Shown here: piece by piece, positions 44,622 to 54,272 of the stretch
Numbering within the stretch: position 1 is the first letter of the stretch
Layout of the letters: every line of letters begins with the position of its first letter
Source of the DNA: Lutimonas zeaxanthinifaciens
Lineage (GTDB): Bacteria > Bacteroidota > Bacteroidia > Flavobacteriales > Flavobacteriaceae
Length of the DNA: 64,000 nucleotides
Direction of reading: 5' to 3'
NCBI RefSeq assembly: GCF_030503675.1
Contig: NZ_CP129964.1
Coordinates: forward strand, 1,054,001 to 1,118,000
Translations under genes and position numbers: made by a program
The notes under the pieces: generated by a model
Databases searched by the model: none
What the model saw: the letters and a program-made list of their open reading frames with translations, nothing else
Told to the model about the DNA's origin: nothing

Positions 44622-44801
44622 ATGAAAAGTAAAAAAGCTTTTGCTTTAAGAATTGATGAAGAATTGTTAAAAGCCATCGAAACTCTTGCCAAAGAGGAGT
44701 TCCGTTCCACGAATGGTCAGATCGAATGGATGCTGAGCAAGCATGTAAAAGAATCCGGAAGGTTTTCGAATAACCAAAATGAAGAAGGCCTCTATTCCTA
44801 G
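44622..44801 (+). CDS. Arc-family ribbon-helix-helix DNA-binding protein
   Basis: A 59-residue protein. The beta strand KKAFALRIDEELLKAIETLA followed by the second helix NGQIEWMLSKHV is the ribbon-helix-helix fold of Arc/CopG-type repressors, which bind operators as dimers through paired strands. The sequence EEFRSTNGQIE is typical of the chromosomal Arc-like family found in many Bacteroidota. It may regulate its own promoter or the neighbouring operon, which is inference. Its stop codon lies inside a strong hairpin. Confidence 0.75.
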   Translation: MKSKKAFALRIDEELLKAIETLAKEEFRSTNGQIEWMLSKHVKESGRFSNNQNEEGLYS

Positions 44802-44808
44802 AGGCCTT
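44785..44808. terminator. Hairpin spanning the stop codon of the Arc-like gene
   Basis: A perfect 10-bp stem AAGGCCTCTA/TAGAGGCCTT (44785-44794 with 44799-44808) and a TTCC loop. The TAG stop (44799-44801) is the first part of the right arm. The T tract after it is short, so termination is plausible but weak; it also separates the convergent S46 peptidase gene. Confidence 0.6.
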
Positions 44809-44847
44809 TCATGCTGTATTAAATTTAGTATGATACTAAATGTTTTG

Positions 44848-46977
44848 CTATTTGGTTTTTGGATGAACCAGTTTCATTTCATCCACCAGGCGCTTGCTGT
44901 CAGCAAACTTATCAATGATAAACAAGATATATCGGGCATCGACCATAATATTTCTACAGATTTCCGGATCATAATTATAATCGCTCATGGTTCCTTCCCA
45001 CACTCTGTCGAAATTCAGACCAATTAGATTTCCATTTGCATCGATCACAGGACTACCTGAATTTCCTCCTGTTGTATGATTCGTACCAATAAAGTTAACT
45101 GGCATTTTGCCGTCGACCCCATAATCTCCATAGTCCTTATTATTATATAACTCAATCAATTTTTCAGGAAGATCGAACTCATAGTCCCCGGGCTGGTATT
45201 TCTCGATCACTCCTTTTAAGTAAGAGACAGGCTCGTAATATACTGCATCTTTTGGTTGATATCCATTCACCTTACCATAAGTAACCCTAAGGGTACCATT
45301 GGCATCCGGGAAAAATCTTTCTTCCGGAAAGCTTTCCATCAGTGCTTTCATATAAACTTTCTGATTGGCTTTAATTTCCATATTCAAGGCCTGGTATTTT
45401 GGATCTATATTTTGATAGAAATTATCAATCAGCTCCTTACCCGTTTGATAACCCACATCCTCATTTATTTTTTTGAGTACCCCATCTTTGTCTCCGGAAA
45501 GCATTTCAGACATTTTATCGTAAGAAGTGAGTAATGAATTCTCATATACATCAGCAGTCAGTTTTTCGATGTCAGCATTTTTTATACTTTGAGTTAAATA
45601 GGATTCAGGACTTTCCTCTTTGTACATGTTCATCAATCTTTCAAAAACATCACGATCCACGTCGGCGTTGTAATTTTTATAGAATCCTTTGTAGGCGTTT
45701 AGCAGACGAGTTCTCTGCTTATCAAAGTCATCGGGATTTTTAAGAACTGCTTTTTCAAATCGGTACAGTCTTACAGTGGCGTTGAGTAATTCGACGTTCC
45801 TGTACACCGTCTCTACCCAAAAATCACGGGCCACAGCGACCTCTTCAATTTCGCCATAAAGCCTTTCAAATTCCGGGATCAACGTATTATAAGCCCCATT
45901 ATCCTTGTTCTTTTCAATAAAACTTGCTTCAAGAGTCTGTTTCTTCTTCACGGCATTTGATTTTTTCAGTCCCTGGCTCTCACCAATCCATTTCTTCCAG
46001 TAATTGGCAATTCTGGCATATTTTGAAGCATACTGGATTTTGATCTCAGTATCATTTCTCATGTATTCATCTACTATTTTTAATGCTTCATCCCTAATTT
46101 TGATCTTCGGAGGATTTAATTTGTTGACGATCTGATCAATGGCCACCGAAGGAAGGTATTCACTGGTTCGGCCCGGGAAGCCAAAAACCAGTGTAAAATC
46201 ATTTTCAGAAATTCCGTCGAGTGAAACAGGAAGGAAGTGTTTAGGATCATAGGGTACATTATCTTCGCTAAATTCGGCGGGCTGATTCTGCTTATTTGCA
46301 TAAATTCGGAATAAAGAGAAATCACCCGTATGACGCGGCCATATCCAGTTATCCGTATCCGATCCGAATTTTCCAATGGAAGCAGGAGGGGCGCCGACCA
46401 GACGAATATCTTTAAAAGTTTCCGTGATAAACAGCATGTATTGGTTACCGTCATACATGGATTTTACCCTGGCGTCCTGCCAACTTTCTTTTTTGGCAGC
46501 ATTTGTCACCGCTTCAATATGCTGACTTATAATATCCTGTTGCTCCTGCAGACTTGCACCTGAAGGAATATTTTTAAGAATATCCTTAGTTACATCTTCG
46601 ATCCTGACGATCAAGGTAGCGACCATTCCTTTGTTTGGCAATTCATCATTCATTGTTTTTGCCCAAAAACCATCCTGAAGGTAATCGTGTTCAACTGATG
46701 AGTGCGATTGAATGGCTCCGTAACCACAGTGATGATTAGTGAGCAGCAATCCGCTATCAGAAATGATCTCAGAAGTACAACCTCCGTTAAAATGCACAAT
46801 GGCATCCTTTAAGCTCGAGTTGTTTACATCATAAATATCTTTCGCACTAAGCTGGCTTCCCAGACTTTTCATCTCTTTCTCATTCATGCCTTCCAACAAT
46901 GAAGGTATCCACATTCCTCCTTGTTGAGCCGATACCTGAAAAACCAGAAATAATAATAATAATTTAAATATTTTCAT
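44848..46977 (-). CDS. S46 dipeptidyl-peptidase, DPP11-like (Asp/Glu-specific)
   Basis: A 709-residue exported serine peptidase (signal LLLLFLVFQVSAQQGG). S46 marks are GGMWIPSLL at the mature start, the catalytic His in LLTNHHCGYGAIQ (likely H83), and the Ser in TTGGNSGSPVID (S640). Residue 658, 18 after that Ser, is Arg in LNFDRVWEG. In Porphyromonas DPP11 the same spacing (Ser655/Arg673) sets specificity for Asp/Glu at P1, while DPP7 has Gly there. I therefore call it DPP11-like. It should release acidic dipeptides from peptides in the periplasm. Confidence 0.9.
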   Translation of the reverse strand: MKIFKLLLLFLVFQVSAQQGGMWIPSLLEGMNEKEMKSLGSQLSAKDIYDVNNSSLKDAIVHFNGGCTSEIISDSGLLLTNHHCGYGAIQSHSSVEHDYLQDGFWAKTMNDELPNKGMVATLIVRIEDVTKDILKNIPSGASLQEQQDIISQHIEAVTNAAKKESWQDARVKSMYDGNQYMLFITETFKDIRLVGAPPASIGKFGSDTDNWIWPRHTGDFSLFRIYANKQNQPAEFSEDNVPYDPKHFLPVSLDGISENDFTLVFGFPGRTSEYLPSVAIDQIVNKLNPPKIKIRDEALKIVDEYMRNDTEIKIQYASKYARIANYWKKWIGESQGLKKSNAVKKKQTLEASFIEKNKDNGAYNTLIPEFERLYGEIEEVAVARDFWVETVYRNVELLNATVRLYRFEKAVLKNPDDFDKQRTRLLNAYKGFYKNYNADVDRDVFERLMNMYKEESPESYLTQSIKNADIEKLTADVYENSLLTSYDKMSEMLSGDKDGVLKKINEDVGYQTGKELIDNFYQNIDPKYQALNMEIKANQKVYMKALMESFPEERFFPDANGTLRVTYGKVNGYQPKDAVYYEPVSYLKGVIEKYQPGDYEFDLPEKLIELYNNKDYGDYGVDGKMPVNFIGTNHTTGGNSGSPVIDANGNLIGLNFDRVWEGTMSDYNYDPEICRNIMVDARYILFIIDKFADSKRLVDEMKLVHPKTK

Positions 46978-47049
46978 TGATTTGATATTAGAATTTTAAT
47001 CTGCCAAAGTTAGTATTTTACCTTGGATCTGCCTATGAAAATGAGATGC

Positions 47050-48066
47050 TTATTTCTTTTTAAATGGATTTTTGCTTTCTAACCAATCCATTGCAGTTTC
47101 AAAGGATTTTGGAGCGTCGAACCTGTAACCAAAATAGATCTTAAAATATCCTTTGACACTGTCAAACTGAATCACCGATTTTTCATCGCGATGGGTGGCG
47201 CTACCATTAAGACTGGTCCCACCATAAAAACGTGTCGAATTATATCCAAGACCGATCTGGCTACTCACATTGACGGCAAGATCCGTATGATGTGTGATTA
47301 CCTCTGGTTCATCTTCGGAATATCGGGTTATCAATTTATTGAATTCAGGACCCATACCCAGTGAGAGGCCCAGATTTGAGTACCAGTTCTTGCTAAAAAC
47401 AAACGTATGATAGTAACCTGCATTCGCTAAAACAAAGAAACTTTTGATATCCTGTGGAGTAGTTTCATCCGTAATTTCGAAATATCCATAGTATAAGCTG
47501 GGAATGAAGCTCCCCGTACTTTTGGTTTGAATTTCATTTTGATTGATAACCGCTTTAAATGAATAATTCTCGTTGAACCTGTACGATGTGGTTCCGGTAA
47601 TGGACATGGTTTTGAGATCCGGTAAGATGATGTATTCATTATCATTTTGAATATCATTGAGGGTAGGGAGTTCCAGGCTGTTCACATAATATCCTTTTAC
47701 TTTATTAAAATCAAAGTTTTGATAAAAATCTTTGTAAAATATGTTTAAAGCCAATTTAAAAATATTGGTTTTTCCCTTTAAGCTGGAATCGTCAGCTTGT
47801 AAAAATTTAGGAGAAAACCCAATTTTTAGTGAAATAAACCTGTAATTAAAGGCGACGCCAAGCCTTAAGTTCGTATTTGGTTCAATAGAATAAACCTGAT
47901 CTCCCAGATCGTACTCAAATGATCTGACATCATTGTCAAGATCAAGTCTCAGATTCAGGGTGTTGTTCATTTTAAGAAAATATCCTCCTTCAGAATAGTC
48001 CTCTTGTAGCTGTGCCCATGAAATCAGGGGTAAAATAAAGAATATGATCCATGTGTTCTTCTTCAT
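47050..48066 (-). CDS. DUF4421 outer-membrane-like protein
   Basis: A 338-residue exported protein (signal FFILPLISWAQ). The body has LNLRLDLDNDVRSFEYDL, IEPNTNLRLGVAFNYRFIS and many alternating aromatic strands, with YFKIYFGYRFDAP near the end, as in the DUF4421 family of Bacteroidota proteins. Strand pattern suggests an outer-membrane barrel. A short charged tail follows the last strand, which is unusual for a barrel. Function unknown. It lies 72 bp upstream (transcriptionally) of the S46 gene. Confidence 0.75.
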   Translation of the reverse strand: MKKNTWIIFFILPLISWAQLQEDYSEGGYFLKMNNTLNLRLDLDNDVRSFEYDLGDQVYSIEPNTNLRLGVAFNYRFISLKIGFSPKFLQADDSSLKGKTNIFKLALNIFYKDFYQNFDFNKVKGYYVNSLELPTLNDIQNDNEYIILPDLKTMSITGTTSYRFNENYSFKAVINQNEIQTKSTGSFIPSLYYGYFEITDETTPQDIKSFFVLANAGYYHTFVFSKNWYSNLGLSLGMGPEFNKLITRYSEDEPEVITHHTDLAVNVSSQIGLGYNSTRFYGGTSLNGSATHRDEKSVIQFDSVKGYFKIYFGYRFDAPKSFETAMDWLESKNPFKKK

Positions 48067-48172
48067 AAATACATTCAGGTAATGGCAATAAATATAAGCT
48101 AATTTTAGAATGGTAATAAAAAGTGTTCAATTGGCTTTAGTTTTTTATATTTAGCACCCGTAAACGAGTCAT

Positions 48173-50710
48173 ATGACCAGAAATTACTTCCTTAATATTT
48201 GCCTGCTGCTTGCATGTACCCTCGGTTTTTCACAAACAAAATCTCCGTCACAATTCCTGGGTTATGAGCTTGGAAGCAGATTTACACAACACTTTCAGGT
48301 GGTTGATTACTTCCAGTATATTGCGGGTGAGCATAAGAATGTAAAACTGTTGTCTTATGGGGAAACCTACGAGAACAGGCCGCTTTATCTTGCCTTTGTA
48401 AGTTCTCAGGAAAATATGTCGAACCTTGAAGAAATTCGAAAAAACCATTTAAACAACCTCGAAGATCCGGGTAATGGTAAAAAAGAGTCAGAAATTGCCA
48501 TTGTATGGCTAAGTTATAATGTCCACGGGAATGAATCGGTAAGTTCAGAAGTTGCTTTACAAGCCCTGTACGAATTGGTCAACCCTGATCATGAGGAATC
48601 AAAAGAATGGTTAAAGAACACTCTTGTGATTATTGATCCATGTTTGAATCCTGATGGAAGGGAAAGATATGTGAACTGGTATAAACAAAACAAAGGTGTC
48701 CGATTTAACAGTAATTCCTACGTTGCCGAACATAAAGAGGCATGGCCCGGAGGTCGTGGGAATCATTATTTATTTGATTTGAACAGGGACTGGGCCTGGG
48801 TTTCTCAGACAGAGTCCAGGAGTAGATTAAAAGTATTTAATCAATGGATGCCTCATGTACATGTTGACTTTCATGAACAAGGAATAGAGTCGCCTTATTA
48901 TTTTGCCCCGGCATCAAAACCATTTCATGAGATTGTTACTCCTTTTCAGAATGAATTTCAGACTTTAGTAGGAAAAAATCACGCAAAATATTTTGATGCT
49001 AAGGGATGGTTGTATTTTACCAGAGAGACCTTTGATCTCTTATATCCAAGCTATGGAGATACCTATCCTCTGTTTAATGGGGCCATCGGAATGACCTATG
49101 AACAAGGGGGTAGTGGAGCGGCAGGATTAAGCGTCAAGACAAAAGACGGGAATCTTCTAACTTTAAAAGACAGGATTGAGCATCATTTGACCACAAGTAT
49201 GTCGACTGTAGAAGTCTCATCTCAAAATTCCGATCTTCTCATCAGCGAGTTTAAAAAGTACTTTGAAAATGCCAGGGAAAGGCCTTTTGGCAAATACAAG
49301 GCCTACGTTGTAAAAGGTAAAGAAAGAGATAAGATCAAAGCCCTCACTGAATTTCTTGATATACATAAAATTAGTTATGGAAGCCCAACAAAGAGGGCCA
49401 GTGCTTCGGGTTACAGCTATTTGAGCAATGAAATGTCAAAATTTCAAATTGAAGAAGAGGACCTTGTCATTAGTATGTATCAGGCAAAATCAAACCTCGT
49501 CAAAACTTTATTTGAACCGAGAACAAAACTGATGGATTCGTTGACCTATGATATTACCGCCTGGTCTGTTCCTTTCGCGCATGGACTTGATGCTTATGCG
49601 CTGGAGTCAAATATTCAGACGAAGTCTTTTCATAATGAGAACAAAGAAAAAGATTCTGTGTCCAATGAAAATCCTTATGCCTTTATTGTTAAATGGAAGA
49701 GTAAAACCGATGCTGCGTTTTTGGGCTACTTATTACAAAATAAAGTCAAGGTTAGTTTTGCGACAAGAAACTTCAGTATTTCAAATACGATGCATGCTGC
49801 AGGAAGTTTAATTATAACAAAAGCTGCCAACAGGGATTTGATGGATTTCAACAAAGTCATAAGCGAAGGAGCCACTAAATATAACAGGGAGATCTATTCT
49901 ACATCATCCGGCTGGTCGGCAAACGGGCCGGATCTCGGATCGAATAAGATGAAGTATCTAAAAGCACCAAAGGTTGCCGTGTTGAAAGGAAAAGAAGTAT
50001 ATTCTTCGAGTTTTGGATTTGTATGGCATTTTTTAGATCAGGAACTTGGTTACGAATTGAATATTGTAAATACGTCGGATTTTTCCATGAGCGACCTAAA
50101 TAAATTTAATGTACTTATTCTCCCGGAGGGAAGTTATAATAAGGTTTTTGACAAGGAGAAAATGAAAAAGTTAAGTACATGGATCCAAAATGGAGGGAAA
50201 ATTATTGCTATAGGAGCAGCAAATTCTATATTTGCCAAATCAAAGGATTTTGAATTATCCGATTTTGAGAGTGAAGCGATGAAAAAGAAGGAGGAATTAA
50301 GGAAAGATTCCATTCAAAAAACAAAACGACTACAGCCCTATTATATGAAGGAAAGAAGCCATCTTTCACATGCCGTAAACGGTGGTGTTTATAAGGTATT
50401 CCTGGATGGTACAAATCCATTGGGATATGGTTATGAGAACAATTATTTCTCGCTGAAGAAAAGTGGAAGATCTTATTCCTATTTGAAGAGTGGTCAAAAC
50501 GTTGGAGTGATCAGGGAAGGATCAAATCCTGTGAGTGGGTTTGTAGGTGAAAATTCACTAAAAAAATTGAACCGGTCCCTTGTTTTCGGCGTTGAAAAAA
50601 AGGGAAAAGGTTCATTGGTTTATCTGGTGGACGACCCCTTGTACAGGAGTTTCTGGGAGAATGGTAAGTTGCTTTTTTCAAATGCCATATTTATGGTGGG
50701 TAACGAATAA
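48173..50710 (+). CDS. M14-family zinc carboxypeptidase, secreted
   Basis: An 845-residue protein with signal peptide (CLLLACTLGFSQ). The peptidase M14 domain spans about residues 40-330. The zinc motif HGNE has H118 and E121 (YNVHGNESVSSE), NPDGRERY is the substrate-binding block, the second zinc His lies in HVHVDFHEQG (228-234) and the catalytic Glu is probably in MTYEQGGSG. The C-terminal half, with ILPEGSYNKVF and NGGKIIAIGAAN, resembles a glutamine-amidotransferase-like fold seen in other Bacteroidota M14 proteins. It is divergent from the DUF4421 gene and 14 bp before a DUF819 gene. Confidence 0.9.
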   Translation: MTRNYFLNICLLLACTLGFSQTKSPSQFLGYELGSRFTQHFQVVDYFQYIAGEHKNVKLLSYGETYENRPLYLAFVSSQENMSNLEEIRKNHLNNLEDPGNGKKESEIAIVWLSYNVHGNESVSSEVALQALYELVNPDHEESKEWLKNTLVIIDPCLNPDGRERYVNWYKQNKGVRFNSNSYVAEHKEAWPGGRGNHYLFDLNRDWAWVSQTESRSRLKVFNQWMPHVHVDFHEQGIESPYYFAPASKPFHEIVTPFQNEFQTLVGKNHAKYFDAKGWLYFTRETFDLLYPSYGDTYPLFNGAIGMTYEQGGSGAAGLSVKTKDGNLLTLKDRIEHHLTTSMSTVEVSSQNSDLLISEFKKYFENARERPFGKYKAYVVKGKERDKIKALTEFLDIHKISYGSPTKRASASGYSYLSNEMSKFQIEEEDLVISMYQAKSNLVKTLFEPRTKLMDSLTYDITAWSVPFAHGLDAYALESNIQTKSFHNENKEKDSVSNENPYAFIVKWKSKTDAAFLGYLLQNKVKVSFATRNFSISNTMHAAGSLIITKAANRDLMDFNKVISEGATKYNREIYSTSSGWSANGPDLGSNKMKYLKAPKVAVLKGKEVYSSSFGFVWHFLDQELGYELNIVNTSDFSMSDLNKFNVLILPEGSYNKVFDKEKMKKLSTWIQNGGKIIAIGAANSIFAKSKDFELSDFESEAMKKKEELRKDSIQKTKRLQPYYMKERSHLSHAVNGGVYKVFLDGTNPLGYGYENNYFSLKKSGRSYSYLKSGQNVGVIREGSNPVSGFVGENSLKKLNRSLVFGVEKKGKGSLVYLVDDPLYRSFWENGKLLFSNAIFMVGNE

Positions 50711-50724
50711 AACAAAAAATAAAT

Positions 50725-52032
50725 ATGAATAACGTACCGGTATTTACAAATGACACCATAGTTTTTGGATTACTAATGATAACCCTGGGGTTTATTTTCT
50801 ATACTTCCTCAAAAAGTGATGGGTTTTGGTTTAAATTCTATAAGGTTGTACCGGCTTTATTTATGGCCTATATGCTACCGGCTGTATTGACCACTTCCGG
50901 TCTGATTGCGCCTGAGTGGGAGACGGTGAACCCGGATGGAAGTATTGAAGAACATTCTTCCAATCTGTACTTTATGTCGAGTCGATATTTGCTTCCTGCT
51001 GCGCTTGTCCTGATGACCTTAAGTATTGATTTGAAGGCGGTTTTTAATCTGGGATGGAAGGCGCTGGCCATGTTTTTTACGGGTACCGTAGGAATTGTCA
51101 TTGGTGGGCCGATAGCCATTCTTTTGATCTCAATGGTTTCACCAGAAACTGTGGGAGGAGCAGGACCGGATGCGGTATGGAGAGGATTGTCAACCTTGGC
51201 GGGAAGCTGGATCGGAGGAGGCGCAAACCAAACTGCCATGCTTGAAATTTATGGCTATAACCCAAAACTATACGGGGGAATGGTATTTGTGGATATTGTC
51301 GTTGCCAATATTTGGATGGCCATAATTCTGATTGGAGTTGGCCGATCCAAGGAAATTGATAAATGGTTAAATTCAGATACTTCAGCTATTGAGGAGCTCA
51401 AGGAAAAGGTCAGTACATTTTCTAAAAAAGTTGAAAGAAACCCTAATCTTACGGATCTGATGATCATGGTAGCTTTGTCTTTCGGAACAGTAAGCCTCGC
51501 TCACCTTGGAGCGGGTTATTTAAGTGATTTTTTTGCCGATTTTGTCAATGGCATTCAAAACCAGACTACCAAAAATGTATTTACGTTTTTAAGTTCTCCG
51601 TTTTTCTGGATGATCAGCTTATCAACGGTTGCTGCAATTTTACTGTCATTTACGAAAGCGAAAAACTATGAAGGAGCAGGTGCCAGTAAAATCGGTAGCG
51701 TTTTTATTTACATATTGGTCGCTTCCATAGGAATGAAAATGGACTTAAGACTTATTTTAGACAATATCGGACTGGTCGCCATAGGTTTTGTCTGGATGAG
51801 TATTCATGCTCTACTGCTTATACTTGTTGCTAAAATGATCAGGGCTCCATACTTTTTTCTCGCTGTTGGGAGTCAGGCAAATGTTGGAGGGGCGGCATCA
51901 GCTCCAATTGTTGCATCAGCATTTCACCCTTCTCTGGCCACAGTTGGGGTTCTTCTGGCTGTGTTTGGTTATGCAGTGGGAACGATTGCTGCCATTGGAT
52001 GCACCATTTTGATGCAATTGGTCTCCCAATAA
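50725..52032 (+). CDS. DUF819-family membrane protein
   Basis: A 435-residue polytopic protein with about 10-12 membrane segments. Blocks GSWIGGGANQTAMLEIYG, FVDIVVANIWMAI, AKMIRAPYFFLAVGSQANVG and GGAASAPIVASAFHPSL repeat the family pattern of two related halves. DUF819 proteins resemble secondary transporters, but the substrate is unknown. It follows the M14 peptidase by 14 bp, so uptake of a peptide breakdown product is a reasonable guess only. Confidence 0.82.
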   Translation: MNNVPVFTNDTIVFGLLMITLGFIFYTSSKSDGFWFKFYKVVPALFMAYMLPAVLTTSGLIAPEWETVNPDGSIEEHSSNLYFMSSRYLLPAALVLMTLSIDLKAVFNLGWKALAMFFTGTVGIVIGGPIAILLISMVSPETVGGAGPDAVWRGLSTLAGSWIGGGANQTAMLEIYGYNPKLYGGMVFVDIVVANIWMAIILIGVGRSKEIDKWLNSDTSAIEELKEKVSTFSKKVERNPNLTDLMIMVALSFGTVSLAHLGAGYLSDFFADFVNGIQNQTTKNVFTFLSSPFFWMISLSTVAAILLSFTKAKNYEGAGASKIGSVFIYILVASIGMKMDLRLILDNIGLVAIGFVWMSIHALLLILVAKMIRAPYFFLAVGSQANVGGAASAPIVASAFHPSLATVGVLLAVFGYAVGTIAAIGCTILMQLVSQ

Positions 52033-52070
52033 ATCAAACCGCTTTTAAGTAATAAATTCATTTTTTCTAA

Positions 52071-52078
52071 TATATTTG
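52071..52078 (+). promoter_or_regulatory. Candidate -7 box of the DUF4369 gene
   Basis: TATATTTG matches TAnnTTTG and ends 19 bp before the start codon, giving a very short leader. No TTG is seen at -33. Confidence 0.4.
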
Positions 52079-52097
52079 CGCACTTAAAACCATTACA

Positions 52098-52793
52098 ATG
52101 AAGAAGACCGGTCTGATTATCGTAATTGCTCTGGCAATTGCAGCATGTTCGAAGGATAGTGATAATACCATGTATGTAAAAGCCCAGATAAAGGGCTTAA
52201 AGAAAGGAACTTTTTTTCTGCAGAAACAAATGGATTCTCTGATCGTTTCAGTGGATTCTGTTTCGGTAAACGGCAAGGAGGATTTCGTGTTAACCGATCA
52301 GGTGGATAGCCCGGAAATGTATTACCTTACTCTGGGAAACAGTTCAAAACGAATCGCTTTTTTTGGTGAAAAGGATACGGTTTATATCAATTCACAACTT
52401 GATCTTTTTTCCGTAAAAGCAAAAATAAAAGGTTCTGATAATCAGGATATTTTGAATCAGTTCAATGAGTTTCAACAGAAATTTAAAGATCAAAGGCTGG
52501 ACCTTGTAAAGGAAGAATTTGAAGCAAGAAAGAAAAACAGTCAGGATTCTATAGATTTGGTGGCGAGTAAGCTGCGTAACTGGAACAAAAGAAGAATACT
52601 CTATACCGCTAATTTTGCAGTAAAACACGCTGACCGCGAGGTGGGCCCGTATATTGCCCTTACGGAGCTTACAAATACAAGCATTAAATTACTGGATACT
52701 GTAAACAATTCAATGACACCTGAGATCAGGGCGTCAAAATATGGAAAAAAGCTCGAAGCCTTTGTAAAGGAAATTAAGGCAACTGAACAGTAA
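52098..52793 (+). CDS. DUF4369-domain lipoprotein
   Basis: A 231-residue lipoprotein with lipobox VIALAIAACS at residue 17. Residues 25-115 form a DUF4369 domain (VKAQIKGLKKGTFFLQKQ, then EMYYLTLGNSSKRIAFFGE), the beta-sandwich often joined to thioredoxin-like domains in Bacteroidota. Here no thioredoxin domain follows, only a charged helical C-terminal region (FQQKFKDQRLDLVKEEFEA). It is therefore a short version of the family. No function assigned. Confidence 0.72.
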   Translation: MKKTGLIIVIALAIAACSKDSDNTMYVKAQIKGLKKGTFFLQKQMDSLIVSVDSVSVNGKEDFVLTDQVDSPEMYYLTLGNSSKRIAFFGEKDTVYINSQLDLFSVKAKIKGSDNQDILNQFNEFQQKFKDQRLDLVKEEFEARKKNSQDSIDLVASKLRNWNKRRILYTANFAVKHADREVGPYIALTELTNTSIKLLDTVNNSMTPEIRASKYGKKLEAFVKEIKATEQ

Positions 52794-52841
52794 AATTCGA
52801 TCTAAAAGAAAAAATCAATTCATAAGAGATTGGCAGGGCTC

Positions 52842-53642
52842 TTAAAAACGGTTATCTCCGTCTAACAGGTCACCCAGACCGCCAAGGATACTTCCTTCAC
52901 CTTTTCTTTTACCACCGGCAGACGGTGCACTGGCAACAATTCTGTCGGCAAGCCTGCTAAATGGTAAGGATTGAATGGCTACAGTACCTGGTCCTCTTAG
53001 GGTTGCAAAAAACATGCCTTCCCCACCAAAAATAGTGTTTCTAATACCTCCAATAAACTCAATGTCATAATGAACTGTGCTGCTAAAACCCACAATGCAA
53101 CCTGTATCCACTTTTAGTATTTCACCGGGAGCCAGATTTTTTTTGATCACTGTACCGCTTGAATGAAGGAAAGCCATCCCGTCACCCTCAATTTTTTCCA
53201 TAATGAACCCTTCACCTCCAAAAAATCCCCGGCCGAGCCTTTTTGAAAACTCGATGCTGATCGTTACTCCCTTTGCCGCACAAAGGAAGGCATCCTTCTG
53301 ACAAATAAAAGTTCCCTGAAATTTAGTGAGGTCCACAGGAATAATTTTACCGGGGTAGGGGGCGGCAAAAGAAACTTTTCTCAAACTTTGGGAAGTGTTG
53401 GTAAAAACCGTCATAAACAAACTTTCGCCCGTCAACAACCTTTTACCAGCTGAAAATAAACTTCCGAGTATATCTTGCGACTGCCCTGAACCATCCCCTA
53501 AAATGGTATCCATTCTGATTTGATCGTCCATCATCATAAAGCTTCCGGCCTCGGCCACAACACCTTCAGAGGGATCAAGTTCTATTTCAACGAATTGCAT
53601 TTCTTCACCGTAGATTGTGTAATCAATTTCGTGAGCTCTCAT
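52842..53642 (-). CDS. AIM24-family protein (TIGR00266 type)
   Basis: A 266-residue protein without signal peptide. The N-terminal [19 protein letters not shown] and [16 protein letters not shown], then [30 protein letters not shown] and [18 protein letters not shown], are signatures of the AIM24 / TIGR00266 family, a beta-roll fold of unknown biochemical role. The C-terminal tail is Gly/Ser-rich and ends in a charged patch. It follows the DUF4442 gene by 17 bp. Confidence 0.85.
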   Translation of the reverse strand: MRAHEIDYTIYGEEMQFVEIELDPSEGVVAEAGSFMMMDDQIRMDTILGDGSGQSQDILGSLFSAGKRLLTGESLFMTVFTNTSQSLRKVSFAAPYPGKIIPVDLTKFQGTFICQKDAFLCAAKGVTISIEFSKRLGRGFFGGEGFIMEKIEGDGMAFLHSSGTVIKKNLAPGEILKVDTGCIVGFSSTVHYDIEFIGGIRNTIFGGEGMFFATLRGPGTVAIQSLPFSRLADRIVASAPSAGGKRKGEGSILGGLGDLLDGDNRF

Positions 53643-53659
53643 TTTTTTAACGATTTGAG

Positions 53660-54118
53660 TTATTCTTTTAGTTTAATACTCCATGTAAAGGAGAAATCCG
53701 AAACCACTACATTATCTTCATTGATTCCTGAGGCCTTGAGAATAAGGCTTTGACCTTCTCCAGTATCTATGGCTTTATTTAATGCTTTGTCAACTTCGGT
53801 TCCCTGTTCGCATTTAAATATGATCTTTCCTGTTGCTTTTTTATGAAAACTTCCTTCCTGGTGCACCACCAACATCGAAATCTTCCTGCCGGAATCATTT
53901 ATTTTCTTCATCATCAATATTCCGGTTACCAGTTCAGCGGCCATTCCCTGAGTGGCCCAGTAAAGTGACCGAAAGGGGTTCTGATTAATCCACCTATGCC
54001 GGACTTTGGCACTCGCTTCTTGGTCTGAAATATGGGTTACGCGAATACCTGAGATATAGGCAGAAGGGAGTTTGAGGGCTAAAAACCGATTTAGATTTCG
54101 TACTGTAAATTTTGGCAT
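53660..54118 (-). CDS. DUF4442 hotdog-fold thioesterase-like protein
   Basis: A 152-residue protein of the DUF4442 family, a hotdog-fold group related to acyl-CoA thioesterases. Marks are [15 protein letters not shown], the block [20 protein letters not shown], which includes the central helix of the fold, and [12 protein letters not shown]-like strands near 100-115. Function is unknown. It precedes the AIM24-like gene on the minus strand and is probably co-transcribed with it. Confidence 0.8.
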   Translation of the reverse strand: MPKFTVRNLNRFLALKLPSAYISGIRVTHISDQEASAKVRHRWINQNPFRSLYWATQGMAAELVTGILMMKKINDSGRKISMLVVHQEGSFHKKATGKIIFKCEQGTEVDKALNKAIDTGEGQSLILKASGINEDNVVVSDFSFTWSIKLKE

Positions 54119-54211
54119 TATATAGCTTTAAAGCCCTAAGGTACAACAAAAATTGTGATTATTGCCCCAATTTTAAATGTTAAAAAAATGTTAAATTATA
54201 GTACTTTGTAT

Positions 54212-54243
54212 TGCATAGTAATATCTTTTATATATATATTTGC
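54212..54243 (+). promoter_or_regulatory. Candidate promoter of the DUF4870 gene
   Basis: TTG (54212-54214), 21 bp, then TATATTTG (54236-54243), matching the Bacteroidota -33/-7 pattern with a slightly long spacer. It is 29 bp before the ATG at 54273 and may drive the whole DUF4870 - PadR - PspC - GIN unit. Confidence 0.5.
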
Positions 54244-54272
54244 ATAAGAAAGTATTATACATTTTTAAAATC

